From Paraburkholderia sacchari (GTDB lineage: Bacteria > Pseudomonadota > Gammaproteobacteria > Burkholderiales > Burkholderiaceae): 64,000 nt of DNA. This document shows, piece by piece, positions 43,701-51,661 of the stretch (positions are counted from its first letter, which is position 1; every line of letters starts with the position of its first letter). The stretch is from contig NZ_JTDB02000001.1 in the NCBI RefSeq assembly GCF_000785435.2, positions 710,499 to 774,498 on the forward strand, read 5' to 3'. A model generated the notes under the pieces. That model was given only the letters and a program-made list of their open reading frames with translations. It did no database searches and was not told where the DNA came from. The translations under genes and the position numbers were made by a program.

Positions 43701-43903
43701 CTGCCGCCGCCGCCGTGCTCGCGCTGATTCCGCTGTTGCGCTCGGGCTTCTTCGGGCCGATGGCGACTGCGCTGATGGGCGGCATCACCGTCGCTACCTT
43801 GTTGACTGTGTTCTTCCTGCCGGCCCTCTACGCGACTTGCTTCGGGGTCCGTAGTGACGAGCGTGGCGCGCAACAGGTCGTCGTCGAGCATACGGAGGGT
43901 TGA
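40730..43903 (+). CDS. RND efflux pump, inner-membrane permease
   Basis: This 1057-residue RND transporter has two sets of six helices with large periplasmic loops after helices 1 and 7. SLGTLVLALGLLVDDAIIAVEMM in helix 4 carries the two conserved proton-relay Asp residues. RFRPIMLTAAAAVLALIPL and ALMGGITVATLLTVFFLPALYA are the C-terminal half. The start overlaps the adaptor stop (ATGA) and the outer-membrane gene follows directly. The pump probably exports a hydrophobic or phenolic compound given the neighbouring aromatic genes; substrate inferred only. Confidence 0.95.
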   Translation: MNARDHEHALDSAPANASVEESDGGTGFNLSSWALRHQQLVIFLIGLATLFGVIGYTHLAQSEDPPFTFRTMVIKTYWPGATAREVQEQITDRIGRQLQAAPYVDNIKSYSRPGESMIFFAMKDAAPVKEVPETWYQVRKKVGDIAATLPKGTAGPFFNDEFGDVYTNIYSLEGNGFTPAQLHDYADQLRTVLLRVPGVAKVDYFGDPDQHIFLEISNAQLTRLSITPQQLARAIDAQNTVAPVGTITTADDRVFVRPSGAFKNEQALADTLITVNNRSFRLGDIATIRRGYDDPPVSQMRVGGHAVLGIGVTMQKGGDVIDLGKALDAKTAQLQASLPAGLKLEPVSSMPHAVKHSVDDFVEAVGEAVAIVLVVSLVSLGLRTGMVVVITIPIVLAVTALCMHLFGIGLDKVSLGTLVLALGLLVDDAIIAVEMMAVKLEQGWSRMRAAAFAYTSTAFPMLTGTLVTVSGFLPIALAKSSTGEYTRSIFEVSAIALIVSWFAAVVLVPLLGFHLLPERKAHASGGHGHEHDVYNTGFYRRLSGWVASCIVRRWVVLGVSAVLFVIAMGAFTRVPQQFFPNSERPELLVDLRLPEGASFEATLRESKRLEKVLDGKPGIDHFVDFVGTGAPRFYLPLDQQLQQPNFAQFVITAKDVETREELMHWLDAKLEKDFTGVRTRVARLENGPPVGFPIKFRVSGDDIATVRSIAETVAEKVRGDSRTRNVQFDWDEPAERSISFEMDQNRARQLGVTSEDVSSFLAMTLSGYTVTQYRERDKLINVDLRAPKSERIDPAKLTSLAIPTPGGPVPLGSLGHVRDTLEYGVIWERDRQPTITVQADVRGDAQGIDVTRNLDQALTTVRAKLPVGYRIEVGGAVEESVKGQTSINAEMPLMIIAVLTLLMIQLKNFARTFIVVLTAPLGLIGVVTALLLFGKPFGFVALLGVIAMFGIIMRNSVILVDQIDQDIAAGQARFDAIIGATVRRFRPIMLTAAAAVLALIPLLRSGFFGPMATALMGGITVATLLTVFFLPALYATCFGVRSDERGAQQVVVEHTEG

Positions 43904-43905
43904 TC

Positions 43906-45375
43906 ATGAGTCTTACTTACAAGGCATCCGTGGTTGCGGCGGCGTTCGCCATGACGGCGTGCTCGTTCGGGCCCAGCGGCGAGCCGCCGGCGATGCCGTC
44001 TCCCGAGCATTACGGTGCGCAGGCGCAGCCGGCGAAGACGGTGGCAGCGGCTGGCGTGGCGCAGACCTTCGATCTCGGCGCCACGCCCGGGCCGCAATGG
44101 TGGCAGCTCTACCACTGCGCCGCGCTGAACGCACTCGTCGACGAAGGGCTGCGTAACAGCCCGACGCTTGCGGCGACGCAGCGTACGCTTGCCGCGGCGC
44201 AAGAGCAGCTGCGCGCGCAGGTCGGCTCATCGACGCTGCCATCGATTGACGGCGCCGCGCAGGTCCAGCGCGCCCGATCACCGGTCGCGCCCCAGCTTGG
44301 CCTCCCCGAGCAGGTGCAATACAACTTCTTTGCCGGGCAGTTGCTCGCGCATTACACGTTCGACCTGTTCGGCCAGACGCGCTACATGAATTCGGCGAGC
44401 GCGGCCCGTGTGAATGTGCAGGCGTTTGAACAGGAAGCGTCGCGCCGTGCGCTCGCTGCAAACATCGTTGGCGCGACGATCAATGTGGCGGCACTCGATC
44501 GGGAGATTGCGCTCACCGAGCGGCTCGTAGCCGTATCGGATGATGCTGCGAATGAAGATGCGCAGCGCTACGCGCTCGGCTCGGCCTCACGTGTACAGGC
44601 GCTCGAATCGAAACAGGACGCGGCTTCCATCGCGGCGACGTTGCCCGAACTGCGTCAGCAACGCGCGACGTCGGTTCATGCGCTGGCGGTGCTGATAGGC
44701 CGTACGCCGGACAATGCCCCGAGCGTGCCGGATCTGGACAGCCTGTCGCTGCCCGAGCACGTTCCCGTCGCCGTGCCTTCGGACCTGTTGCGCTCGCGCC
44801 CGGACATCCAGGCAGCCGACGCCGCCGTCAAAGCGGCGGCCGCCGATGTGGGCGAGGCAACGGCGCAACTCTTCCCGAGCCTGTCGCTGACGGGCGCGAT
44901 GGGCCGCGGCGGCTTCAGCTGGCCGGCGGTGGTTTCGGGTGCGGGCGGGCTGTGGGCTATCGGCGCGAGCCTCTCGCAGCCGATCTTCCATGGCGGCGCG
45001 CTGTTCGCGCAGCGCCGCGCGGCGATCGATACTTACGACGCCACCGTGCTGCATTACAAGTCCACTGTGCTTTCGGCGTTCCAGGACGTGGCGAATTCGC
45101 TCGCCGCGCTCGATAACGACGCACAGAGCCTCGCGTCGAGCGAAGTTGCCGCCGACGCTGCGCGGACGGCATTCGAGGACACGTCGTCGCGCCACCGGCT
45201 GGGCTCGCTGCCTTCCGCTGCAACGCATGCGAGCGAGTCGCGCTATCTGAACGCGGAGATCGGCGCAGTGCGAGCAGCGGGCCGGCGCATGAGCGATACA
45301 GCCGCACTGTTCCAGGCGATGGGGGAACTGCCCCCGGCTCAGCCGGCTCCGCAGACGACAGCATCAACGCATTGA
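43906..45375 (+). CDS. RND efflux outer-membrane channel lipoprotein (NodT family)
   Basis: This 489-residue TolC-like lipoprotein has an N-terminal lipobox (FAMTACSFGPS), two repeats of the outer-membrane efflux domain (ALNALVDEGLRNSPTLAATQRTLAAAQEQLRAQVGSS; SRPDIQAADAAVKAAAADVGEATAQLFPSLSLTGAMG-type segment in the second half) and long coiled-coil helices. The ATG at 43906 follows GGAGGGTTG; a TTG two codons earlier is less likely. It is the last gene of the tripartite efflux operon. Confidence 0.94.
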   Translation: MSLTYKASVVAAAFAMTACSFGPSGEPPAMPSPEHYGAQAQPAKTVAAAGVAQTFDLGATPGPQWWQLYHCAALNALVDEGLRNSPTLAATQRTLAAAQEQLRAQVGSSTLPSIDGAAQVQRARSPVAPQLGLPEQVQYNFFAGQLLAHYTFDLFGQTRYMNSASAARVNVQAFEQEASRRALAANIVGATINVAALDREIALTERLVAVSDDAANEDAQRYALGSASRVQALESKQDAASIAATLPELRQQRATSVHALAVLIGRTPDNAPSVPDLDSLSLPEHVPVAVPSDLLRSRPDIQAADAAVKAAAADVGEATAQLFPSLSLTGAMGRGGFSWPAVVSGAGGLWAIGASLSQPIFHGGALFAQRRAAIDTYDATVLHYKSTVLSAFQDVANSLAALDNDAQSLASSEVAADAARTAFEDTSSRHRLGSLPSAATHASESRYLNAEIGAVRAAGRRMSDTAALFQAMGELPPAQPAPQTTASTH

Positions 45376-45514
45376 CCTGGGCGTTCTTGAAACGCGAGGG
45401 CGATCCGCCAGGAACGCCTTCGCCGTTTCGCCAGTGTGAATGCCGCCGGATTTCCGCTTTATTTACCTATGATCGAGTTGCGCGCGAACGGCATGACATC
45501 CGGGCTGGCCGATC

Positions 45515-46270
45515 TCAAGCTGCCTCGTCGGCTACCTCGACAACGGGCAGTCGACGCGCGGCAATCTTTTCCGCTTCCGCGCGCTTCAGGCCGAGTATTT
45601 GCAACAGCATGGCTGCCGTGCGCTCTGGAAAGTGCTCGCCGTTGAAACCCAGCTCCTTCAGCATGCCCGCGCCACTTGCGCCCGGCGCAACATAGTTCAA
45701 TTCGGCCGCGATGGCGGAGAGCACGGTGCCACCCACCGCGAGATAGCCAATAAACGGGTCGGCGACGACAAATCGCTTGGCAGCAATGCCGTTTCGAATG
45801 TCGCGCAGGAGCCGCTGGCCTAGCCCGCGGCTCAGCGCGCGCTCAGAAAACCCTTCGCGTATCAGGAAACGTCCCCACACGGGATTGTGCCGCGCACGCA
45901 GGACCGTGTGGCGCACCGAGACGGCTACCACTTCGGCCGGGTCGGAAATGCCCTCCGCGAGGCGATCGAGCACGTTCGCAAACTCTTCGAACACGTTGTC
46001 GACGAGCGTCGCGTAGATCGCCTCCTTCGACTCGAAATGGTTGTAGAACGAGCCAAAGCCGACATCGGCGGCCTCGGTGATTTCGTTGATCGCCACGCCT
46101 TCCATGCCTTTTTCAGCCATCAGCCTGAGGGCCGCGTCGAGCAGACGGGCGCGCGTCTCGCGCTTGCGGCGCGCCCCGCGAGGCTCTTTTTCTTCGATGA
46201 CGGGAGCGGGGGAGGCGGGCGCCGCAGGCGCAGAGCGCCTCGCTGCCGCGCGCTTTGTCGTGGTTGTCAT
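45515..46270 (-). CDS. TetR-family repressor of the extradiol dioxygenase operon
   Basis: This 251-residue TetR regulator is paralogous to the one at 38589-39359. Shared blocks include EITEAADVGFGSFYNHFESKEAIYATL, SDPAEVVAVSVRHTVLRARHNPVWGRFLIREGF and GLGQRLLRDIRNGIAAKRFVVADPF. The ATG at 46270 is chosen for its family-like Thr/Lys/Arg-rich start; an upstream start at 46297 is also possible. It converges on the outer-membrane efflux gene and diverges from the dioxygenase operon, whose promoter overlaps the same TGTC-N6-GACA repeat. Confidence 0.92.
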   Translation of the reverse strand: MTTTTKRAAARRSAPAAPASPAPVIEEKEPRGARRKRETRARLLDAALRLMAEKGMEGVAINEITEAADVGFGSFYNHFESKEAIYATLVDNVFEEFANVLDRLAEGISDPAEVVAVSVRHTVLRARHNPVWGRFLIREGFSERALSRGLGQRLLRDIRNGIAAKRFVVADPFIGYLAVGGTVLSAIAAELNYVAPGASGAGMLKELGFNGEHFPERTAAMLLQILGLKRAEAEKIAARRLPVVEVADEAA

Positions 46271-46311
46271 GGTGGATCCAAATCTGGGCATAACCACAGT
46301 ATAGATTCGAA

Positions 46312-46352
46312 TGTCTTTATTGACAAAACTATCAGCGATGAGTTTAATGTCA
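46312..46352 (+). promoter_or_regulatory. Promoter and TetR operator for the dioxygenase operon
   Basis: TTGACA at 46320-46325 and TTTAAT at 46343-46348 have a 17-base spacer. TGTC (46312-46315) and GACA (46322-46325) form the same 6-base-spaced inverted repeat as at 39400-39413. This is the second copy of the duplicated promoter/operator unit. Confidence 0.75.
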
Positions 46353-46398
46353 TCAACGGCGTCAGGAGCCGATCAAACCAGAAACAGACGGAGTGATT

Positions 46399-46593
46399 GT
46401 GGAGACAGCAATCGAAACCGGCATCGCGCCCAGCGGCCGGCATCACCTTACCCATCCGACCATCCGGGCCTTCCGGCCCGCTATCCATCCCTCGCCGGCA
46501 GGTTGGCTGCCCGGTGAGCCTGCGCGTGCTCGCGAGGCGACGGGGGGCGGCGCGCCAGCGCTGCGTGCTGCATCACCGATCCCAACTACCTGA
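46399..46593 (+). pseudogene. Leader ORF, possible remnant of a flavoprotein hydroxylase gene
   Basis: A GTG preceded by ACGGAG (46388-46393) opens a 64-codon frame beginning VETAIETGIAPSGRHH and ending in PIPTT. The first seven residues resemble the start of FAD-dependent phenol hydroxylases (METAIETDVLIVG), but the rest does not match and is Pro/Ala/Arg-rich. It occupies the long leader between the promoter and the dioxygenase gene. Either a 5' stub after a deletion or a leader peptide; weakly supported. Confidence 0.25.
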
Positions 46594-46605
46594 TTACCGT
46601 TAGCC

Positions 46606-47676
46606 ATGAAACTGACTACTGCACAGCCGGCTCGTCACCCCGATCCAACGGCAAAAGCCATTGCATTGGCGTACCTCATGTTCGACCGCCCGGATCTCGG
46701 GCAAGCTGAACGGTTTCTCAATGACTTCGGGCTTCGAACGGTCACGCGTGGCGAAGAGATGCTGCTTCTGCGCGGCACAGGCGCGTCGCACTTCTGCTAT
46801 ATCGTGCGCAAATCGTCCAAAGCGCGCTTCGTTGGGTTTGGTCTGCAGGTCGGCAGCGAAGCCGAACTGCACGCGCTCGCCAGGCTGCCAGGTGCGTCTG
46901 AGGTGCAAGCGACCGCGCTGCCGGGTGGCGGCTACGTGGTCCAACTGGAGGATCCGTCGGGGTTTCGTGTCGATGCGATCTGGGGCCAGGCGCCTTCCAC
47001 TGCGTTGCCGCACCGGCTGCCATTGGCGTTCAATTCCGTCGATGCCGCCATTCGCATCAACGGCACGCAGCGCCCCCCCGAGAGTGCCCCTGAAATCATC
47101 AAGCTTGGGCACGTGGTGCTGGAACTCGCCGATTATCAGCAAACCTGCGCGTGGTACACGCGCCATTTCGGGTTTATCCCCAGCGACGTGCAGGTGCTGC
47201 CCGATGGTTCGCCGGCTGTCACATTCATGCGGCTCGATCTCGGCGACCAGCCGGCCGATCATCACACGCTCGCGCTTGCACAGACGTTCGCCCCGAAATA
47301 CAGCCATAGCGCCTATGAGCTCGTCGATGCGGATGCGGTCGGGATGGGCCAGCGCATCCTGCGCGATAGCGGATGGACGCATGCGTGGGGCATCGGCCGG
47401 CATATCCTCGGGAGCCAGATTTTCGACTACTGGCAGGACCCGTGGGGAGACAAGCATGAGCACTACTGCGATGGCGATCTCTTCACCAGCGGCGCGCCCA
47501 CGGGAATCCATACCGTGAGCCGCGAGGCGATGGCCCAATGGGGGCCAACGATGCCGAGCAGCTTCACCAAGCCCCGATTGACGCTTGCGAGCATCGCGGC
47601 GCTGATTGCAAGCCTGCGCCGAAGCCCCGACGTCACGCTGGCGAGGCTCCGTGCACTGTTCAAGATTTTTGCCTGA
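46606..47676 (+). CDS. Type I extradiol ring-cleavage dioxygenase (VOC superfamily)
   Basis: This 356-residue protein has two VOC modules (about residues 18-130 and 163-290). The C-terminal module keeps the full Fe(II) triad, H169 (LGHVVLEL), H234 (SHSAYEL) and E285 (KHEHY). The 65 and 51 residue spacings are close to those of biphenyl-diol dioxygenase BphC. It should cleave a catechol-type ring next to the hydroxyls with O2. It is the first clear gene of the TetR-controlled operon and is followed by an FAH-family hydrolase and an acyl-CoA synthetase. Substrate unknown; an alkyl- or aryl-substituted catechol is plausible. Confidence 0.88.
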   Translation: MKLTTAQPARHPDPTAKAIALAYLMFDRPDLGQAERFLNDFGLRTVTRGEEMLLLRGTGASHFCYIVRKSSKARFVGFGLQVGSEAELHALARLPGASEVQATALPGGGYVVQLEDPSGFRVDAIWGQAPSTALPHRLPLAFNSVDAAIRINGTQRPPESAPEIIKLGHVVLELADYQQTCAWYTRHFGFIPSDVQVLPDGSPAVTFMRLDLGDQPADHHTLALAQTFAPKYSHSAYELVDADAVGMGQRILRDSGWTHAWGIGRHILGSQIFDYWQDPWGDKHEHYCDGDLFTSGAPTGIHTVSREAMAQWGPTMPSSFTKPRLTLASIAALIASLRRSPDVTLARLRALFKIFA

Positions 47677-47709
47677 CGCCCCCCCTTATCGAATCCGGAG
47701 ACAGACAAC

Positions 47710-48666
47710 ATGGCAATTCACGTTCTGCATTATCTGCACGATGGTCGCGCCCAATGGGGCGTAGTGGCTAACAACGCCATCACGCCGATTCCCGGCGAGT
47801 TCAAGACGACCGCCGAGTTTATCCACGCCAATCCGGTCGAGCGGTTATTGACGCTGGATGGCGCCACGCTTGCCGAAGCGGATGTGCAATGGCTCTCGCC
47901 CGTTACTGCCAATCAGCAGTTCATCTGCCAGGGCGCGAATTACCGCCAGCACATGATCGAATCCGGTATGGACCCGGATGCGAAGAAGTTCAACATGATC
48001 TTCACGAAGGCCACGAGCTGCATCGTTCCTGCGGACTCCAGGCTGGTGAAGCCGAATTCGGTGCGGTTCCTCGACTACGAGATCGAACTCGGTCTTGTCC
48101 TCAAGCGCGATGTCACGTCCCGCGCAACGATTACCGATGAGAACCTGCACGACTACGTCGCCGGTGCCGTGATCGTGAACGACTATTCAGCACGCGATGT
48201 CCAGATTCCACAGATGCAGTTCTACAAGGGCAAGAGCTATCGTACGTTCGGCCCGGTCGGACCGTATCTTTGCCTGCTCGAAAAGCACGACTTACCGAAG
48301 CTCAAGGACCTCGTGCTGACGCTGACTGTCAATGGAACGGTTCGGCAGAACGATTCCTCTTCGGGTCTCGTCTACGGTCCGGCAGAGACATTGACCGAGC
48401 TGTCCAGCGTCCAGGACCTGCACGCCGGCGACTTGCTCGCAACGGGTACGCCGTCCGGTTGCGCGCTGATTATTCCGTCGCCGGAAAAGCAACGCGCCGC
48501 GGCGCAGCTGCCCGAAGCCGAGAAATGGCGACTCTTTTTCGCGCTGCAAGCTGAGCGTGCGCAATACCTTCAGGATGGCGATGTGGTCGAAGCACGTATC
48601 GTTAGCCAGGATGGCTCGATTGATCTTGGCACCCAGCGCAACGTCGTCGTCGCCGAGGCCGTATGA
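47710..48666 (+). CDS. Fumarylacetoacetate hydrolase-family protein
   Basis: This 318-residue protein has the FAH fold. DYEIELGLVLKRDVTSRAT supplies the metal-binding Glu residues, and VAGAVIVNDYSARDVQIPQMQFYKGKSYRTFGPVGPYL and the LLATGTPSGCALIIPSPE turn are diagnostic. Family members hydrolyse or isomerise C-C bonds of ring-fission products. Here it probably acts on the dioxygenase product. Its last codons overlap the acyl-CoA synthetase start (ATGA). Confidence 0.9.
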   Translation: MAIHVLHYLHDGRAQWGVVANNAITPIPGEFKTTAEFIHANPVERLLTLDGATLAEADVQWLSPVTANQQFICQGANYRQHMIESGMDPDAKKFNMIFTKATSCIVPADSRLVKPNSVRFLDYEIELGLVLKRDVTSRATITDENLHDYVAGAVIVNDYSARDVQIPQMQFYKGKSYRTFGPVGPYLCLLEKHDLPKLKDLVLTLTVNGTVRQNDSSSGLVYGPAETLTELSSVQDLHAGDLLATGTPSGCALIIPSPEKQRAAAQLPEAEKWRLFFALQAERAQYLQDGDVVEARIVSQDGSIDLGTQRNVVVAEAV

Positions 48667-50618
48667 AAGCCGTCGCTAACGAGCAGGATGTCCTCGCTAT
48701 CGAATCGCATGGGCAACCGGCCGATCTTGCGTCTAGCACCTACGAAATGATCTGCCGGGGCGCCGCGATCAATCCATCGGCACCCGCGCTTTCGTTCTTC
48801 GCAACAGCGCAAGGCTACGCGAACCCGGAGCGCTGGACTTACAGCGAACTGGTGCGCGATATTACGCGCACGGCAAACATGTTGTCGCGACTGGGTGTGC
48901 AGCGAGACACGGTCATTGCCTATGTATTGCCGAATCTGCCCGAAACGCACTTCGTGGTCTGGGGCGGCGAGGCGGTCGGCATTGTCTGCGCGATCAATCC
49001 ACTGCTCGAAGGCGACGCGATAGGCGAACTGCTCAATGCCTCGGGCGCCAGTGTGCTTGTCACTTTGGCGCCGTATCCCGGCATGGACCTGTGGCCGAAA
49101 GTGCAGTCGGTCTTGCGCAAGGTTGCGTCGCTCAAGCATCTCGTGCTGATCAATCTTGCCGACCATGCGCCGGGCGACCAGCGTACTGCGGCCCGAATGC
49201 TTCAGCGCGGCGAATGCTCGAGGCTGCATGGCGAGGAAGGGGTGCGAGGCGCAGTTCCGTCGCACATTGGCATCCACGACTTCGGCGAAGTCGTCGCACG
49301 GGAGACGGGCGTGGAACTCTGCACACCGTACCGGATGAACAGCGGCGACGTATCGTCCTATTTCTGCACAGGCGGCACGACAGGGCTGCCAAAAATTGCG
49401 ATGCGCCGGCACGGCAACGAAGTGGCCAATGCATGGAGTGCCGGACAATTCCTCGGCGAAAGCGTGGGTCCGGGCAAGACGATCTTCTGCGGATTGCCGC
49501 TCTTTCACGTCAACGCGGTCATGGTGACGGGACTGCTGCCGTTTTCACGCGGCGCGCATGTCGTGATGGGCACGCCCCAGGGCTATCGCGGAGACGGTGT
49601 TGTCCAACGCTTCTGGGATATTGTCGAGCATTACCGCATCAACTTTTTCAGCGGCGTGCCGACCCTCTACGGCTCGCTGTTGGACGTTCCGGTGGGCGAG
49701 CGCGATATCGGTTCGCTCGAGTACGGGTTGTGCGGCGCCGCGCCGATGCCCGTGGAGTTGCTGCGCGCGTTCCAGGCGCAAACCGGAATCAGGATCCTCG
49801 AAGGCTACGGCCTCACGGAAGGTACCTGCATTAGCAGCATCAATCCGCCGCTCGGCGAACGGCGGGTCGGCTCAATCGGCCTTCGGGTTCCGGGCCAGGC
49901 CATGAAAGCCGTGATGGTCGACGAAGCGGGCCGTTATGTGCGCGACTGCGTCGCGGGCGAGGTTGGTCAACTGGTGATCTCCGGCCCCAATGTTTTCATC
50001 GGCTATATGCGGCCGGAGCAGAACAACGGCATCTGGCTGGACCTGGCTGACGGCGGCAGATGGCTCAATACAGGCGATCTCGGTCGCCGCGACGCAAACG
50101 GCTACTTCTGGCTCACCGGGCGGAAGAAAGAACTGATTATTCGTGGCGGACACAACATCGATCCTGCAGCGATCGAAGAAGCGCTGCATCGCCATCCGGC
50201 GGTCCAGATTGCCGCGGCGGTGGGGCGCCCGGACATGCACGCAGGCGAACTGCCAGTCGCCTATGTCCAGCTCAAGCCAGGCACATCGGCAAATGAAGCA
50301 GAAATGGCCGCGTTCCTGCGTGACGAGATCAGCGAGCGAGCTGCGTTCCCCAAGGGCATCCGGATCGTTGAAACAATGCCGCTGACGGGTGTCGGCAAGA
50401 TATTCAAGCCCGCGCTCAAGCGGCTTGAGACGGTGGACGCGCTGCGAACGGCGCTCGCGGACGCTGGCGTCGAGGGCGCAACCATTAGCATCGCTGATGA
50501 TGGCTTGCGTGGAATTTCAGTTCACGTCGAGGTTCCCGGAACAGCACTCGAGTCATTGGCGGCTTCCGCGCTCGGACGCTTTCCGTTCGCGTTTTCAATC
50601 GCTATCGCGCAGGGTTAG
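48663..50618 (+). CDS. AMP-forming acyl-CoA synthetase
   Basis: This 651-residue ANL-superfamily ligase has the P-loop YFCTGGTTGLPKIA (near residue 235), adenine motif ILEGYGLTEG, the hinge WLNTGDLGRRDANGYFWLTGR, and the C-terminal catalytic Lys in LTGVGKIFKP. About 80 residues follow that Lys, a longer tail than usual. It would activate a carboxylic acid from ring cleavage, or the substrate itself, as a CoA thioester. Translation is coupled to the FAH gene. A 200-base AT-richer gap follows. Confidence 0.9.
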   Translation: MKAVANEQDVLAIESHGQPADLASSTYEMICRGAAINPSAPALSFFATAQGYANPERWTYSELVRDITRTANMLSRLGVQRDTVIAYVLPNLPETHFVVWGGEAVGIVCAINPLLEGDAIGELLNASGASVLVTLAPYPGMDLWPKVQSVLRKVASLKHLVLINLADHAPGDQRTAARMLQRGECSRLHGEEGVRGAVPSHIGIHDFGEVVARETGVELCTPYRMNSGDVSSYFCTGGTTGLPKIAMRRHGNEVANAWSAGQFLGESVGPGKTIFCGLPLFHVNAVMVTGLLPFSRGAHVVMGTPQGYRGDGVVQRFWDIVEHYRINFFSGVPTLYGSLLDVPVGERDIGSLEYGLCGAAPMPVELLRAFQAQTGIRILEGYGLTEGTCISSINPPLGERRVGSIGLRVPGQAMKAVMVDEAGRYVRDCVAGEVGQLVISGPNVFIGYMRPEQNNGIWLDLADGGRWLNTGDLGRRDANGYFWLTGRKKELIIRGGHNIDPAAIEEALHRHPAVQIAAAVGRPDMHAGELPVAYVQLKPGTSANEAEMAAFLRDEISERAAFPKGIRIVETMPLTGVGKIFKPALKRLETVDALRTALADAGVEGATISIADDGLRGISVHVEVPGTALESLAASALGRFPFAFSIAIAQG

Positions 50619-50824
50619 AGGAGCAGCGGCGACGGCAATGGAATATCAACGCTGGGATCGGGATAGATCACAGCCCTATATTTAGCATACCTATTAAAAA
50701 AGCGATGTTTTTCGGATTGAGAATAGAAATATGAGGGCCGATCCAACGGAAACGAGAAATGGGCGGATCGTTAATTCCGTGTGCACGATAAAAGATATTT
50801 AGCCGATGAGGCAGGAGAAGACGC

Positions 50825-51565
50825 GTGAGGAACTACAGGAGAAATGTCCGGCCTGCCGTGATGGCGGGTTATATCTGTTCGGCTGCGCTTGCTGGAAATG
50901 CGAATGCGCAATCGGCCGGTAGCTTTACGCTGGCGACAGGGTGGCTTTACGTAGCTCCACAGGGTCATGCCACGCCGCTTACCGTGGAAAGTGTGGGTGG
51001 TATGCCGGTCAATCAGCAATTAACGGGTACAGGCGCGCACGCGTCGTCGACGAATACGCTCGGCATCACCACCGAGTACTACGTGACCGACCACATTGGC
51101 ATTGCCACTCTCTTTGGCCTGCCAATAACAGTGAATCTGGTTGGCGACGGGACGCTCTCGAAGTACGGCACCCTCGGCACGACGAGGCCGATGCCGCCCG
51201 CCATCGAGCTTCGATATCACCTGTTCGAGGCCCAGTCGAAATTTCGTCCTTTCGCCGGATTGGGCGTGAACTACACGTGGTTCACCCAGGTTCGCGCAAC
51301 CAACAACCAGTTCATCACCGATAGTGTCGGTCCCGGCGGATCCATACGCGCGACCCTCAGTGCATCGTGGAACCCCGTGTTCGAGGTCGGGGCAAGCTAC
51401 GCATTGGCCAAACACTGGTCGGTCGGAGCGTCAGTTGGCTATATGCCGCTCCAGACGCACATGACCATATACGGACAGACGGCAACCGGAAAGCAGATCG
51501 TTTCGAAGTCGACGCTCCGAATCGAACCCATTAACGTTTTTGTGAACGTCGCCTACACATTCTAG
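50825..51565 (+). CDS. OmpW-family outer-membrane protein
   Basis: This 246-residue protein starts at a GTG after GGCAGGAG. The signal peptide runs to ANAQ, and an eight-strand OmpW barrel follows, with TEYYVTDHIGIATLFGLPI, PPAIELRYHLFEAQSKFRPFAGLGVNYTWF, YALAKHWSVGASVGYMPL and terminal Phe (NVAYTF). OmpW proteins form narrow hydrophobic channels and often accompany aromatic or alkane degradation genes. Its own promoter probably lies in the AT-richer 50640-50820 gap. Confidence 0.9.
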   Translation: MRNYRRNVRPAVMAGYICSAALAGNANAQSAGSFTLATGWLYVAPQGHATPLTVESVGGMPVNQQLTGTGAHASSTNTLGITTEYYVTDHIGIATLFGLPITVNLVGDGTLSKYGTLGTTRPMPPAIELRYHLFEAQSKFRPFAGLGVNYTWFTQVRATNNQFITDSVGPGGSIRATLSASWNPVFEVGASYALAKHWSVGASVGYMPLQTHMTIYGQTATGKQIVSKSTLRIEPINVFVNVAYTF

Positions 51566-51588
51566 CGGGGACGGCGGCCCGCGCCCGC

Positions 51589-51609
51589 CCGAGCGGCTTG
51601 CCCGCTCGG
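51589..51609. terminator. Hairpin after the OmpW gene
   Basis: CCGAGCGG and CCGCTCGG pair perfectly across a 5-base loop, 24 bases past the ompW-type stop and about 50 bases before the molybdenum enzyme gene. No T-run, so termination may be partial. Confidence 0.45.
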
Positions 51610-51661
51610 CGGAGCCGGTCGGTAATTCCCTGATGCCTGCATCATCTGCGCAGCCTTACCA

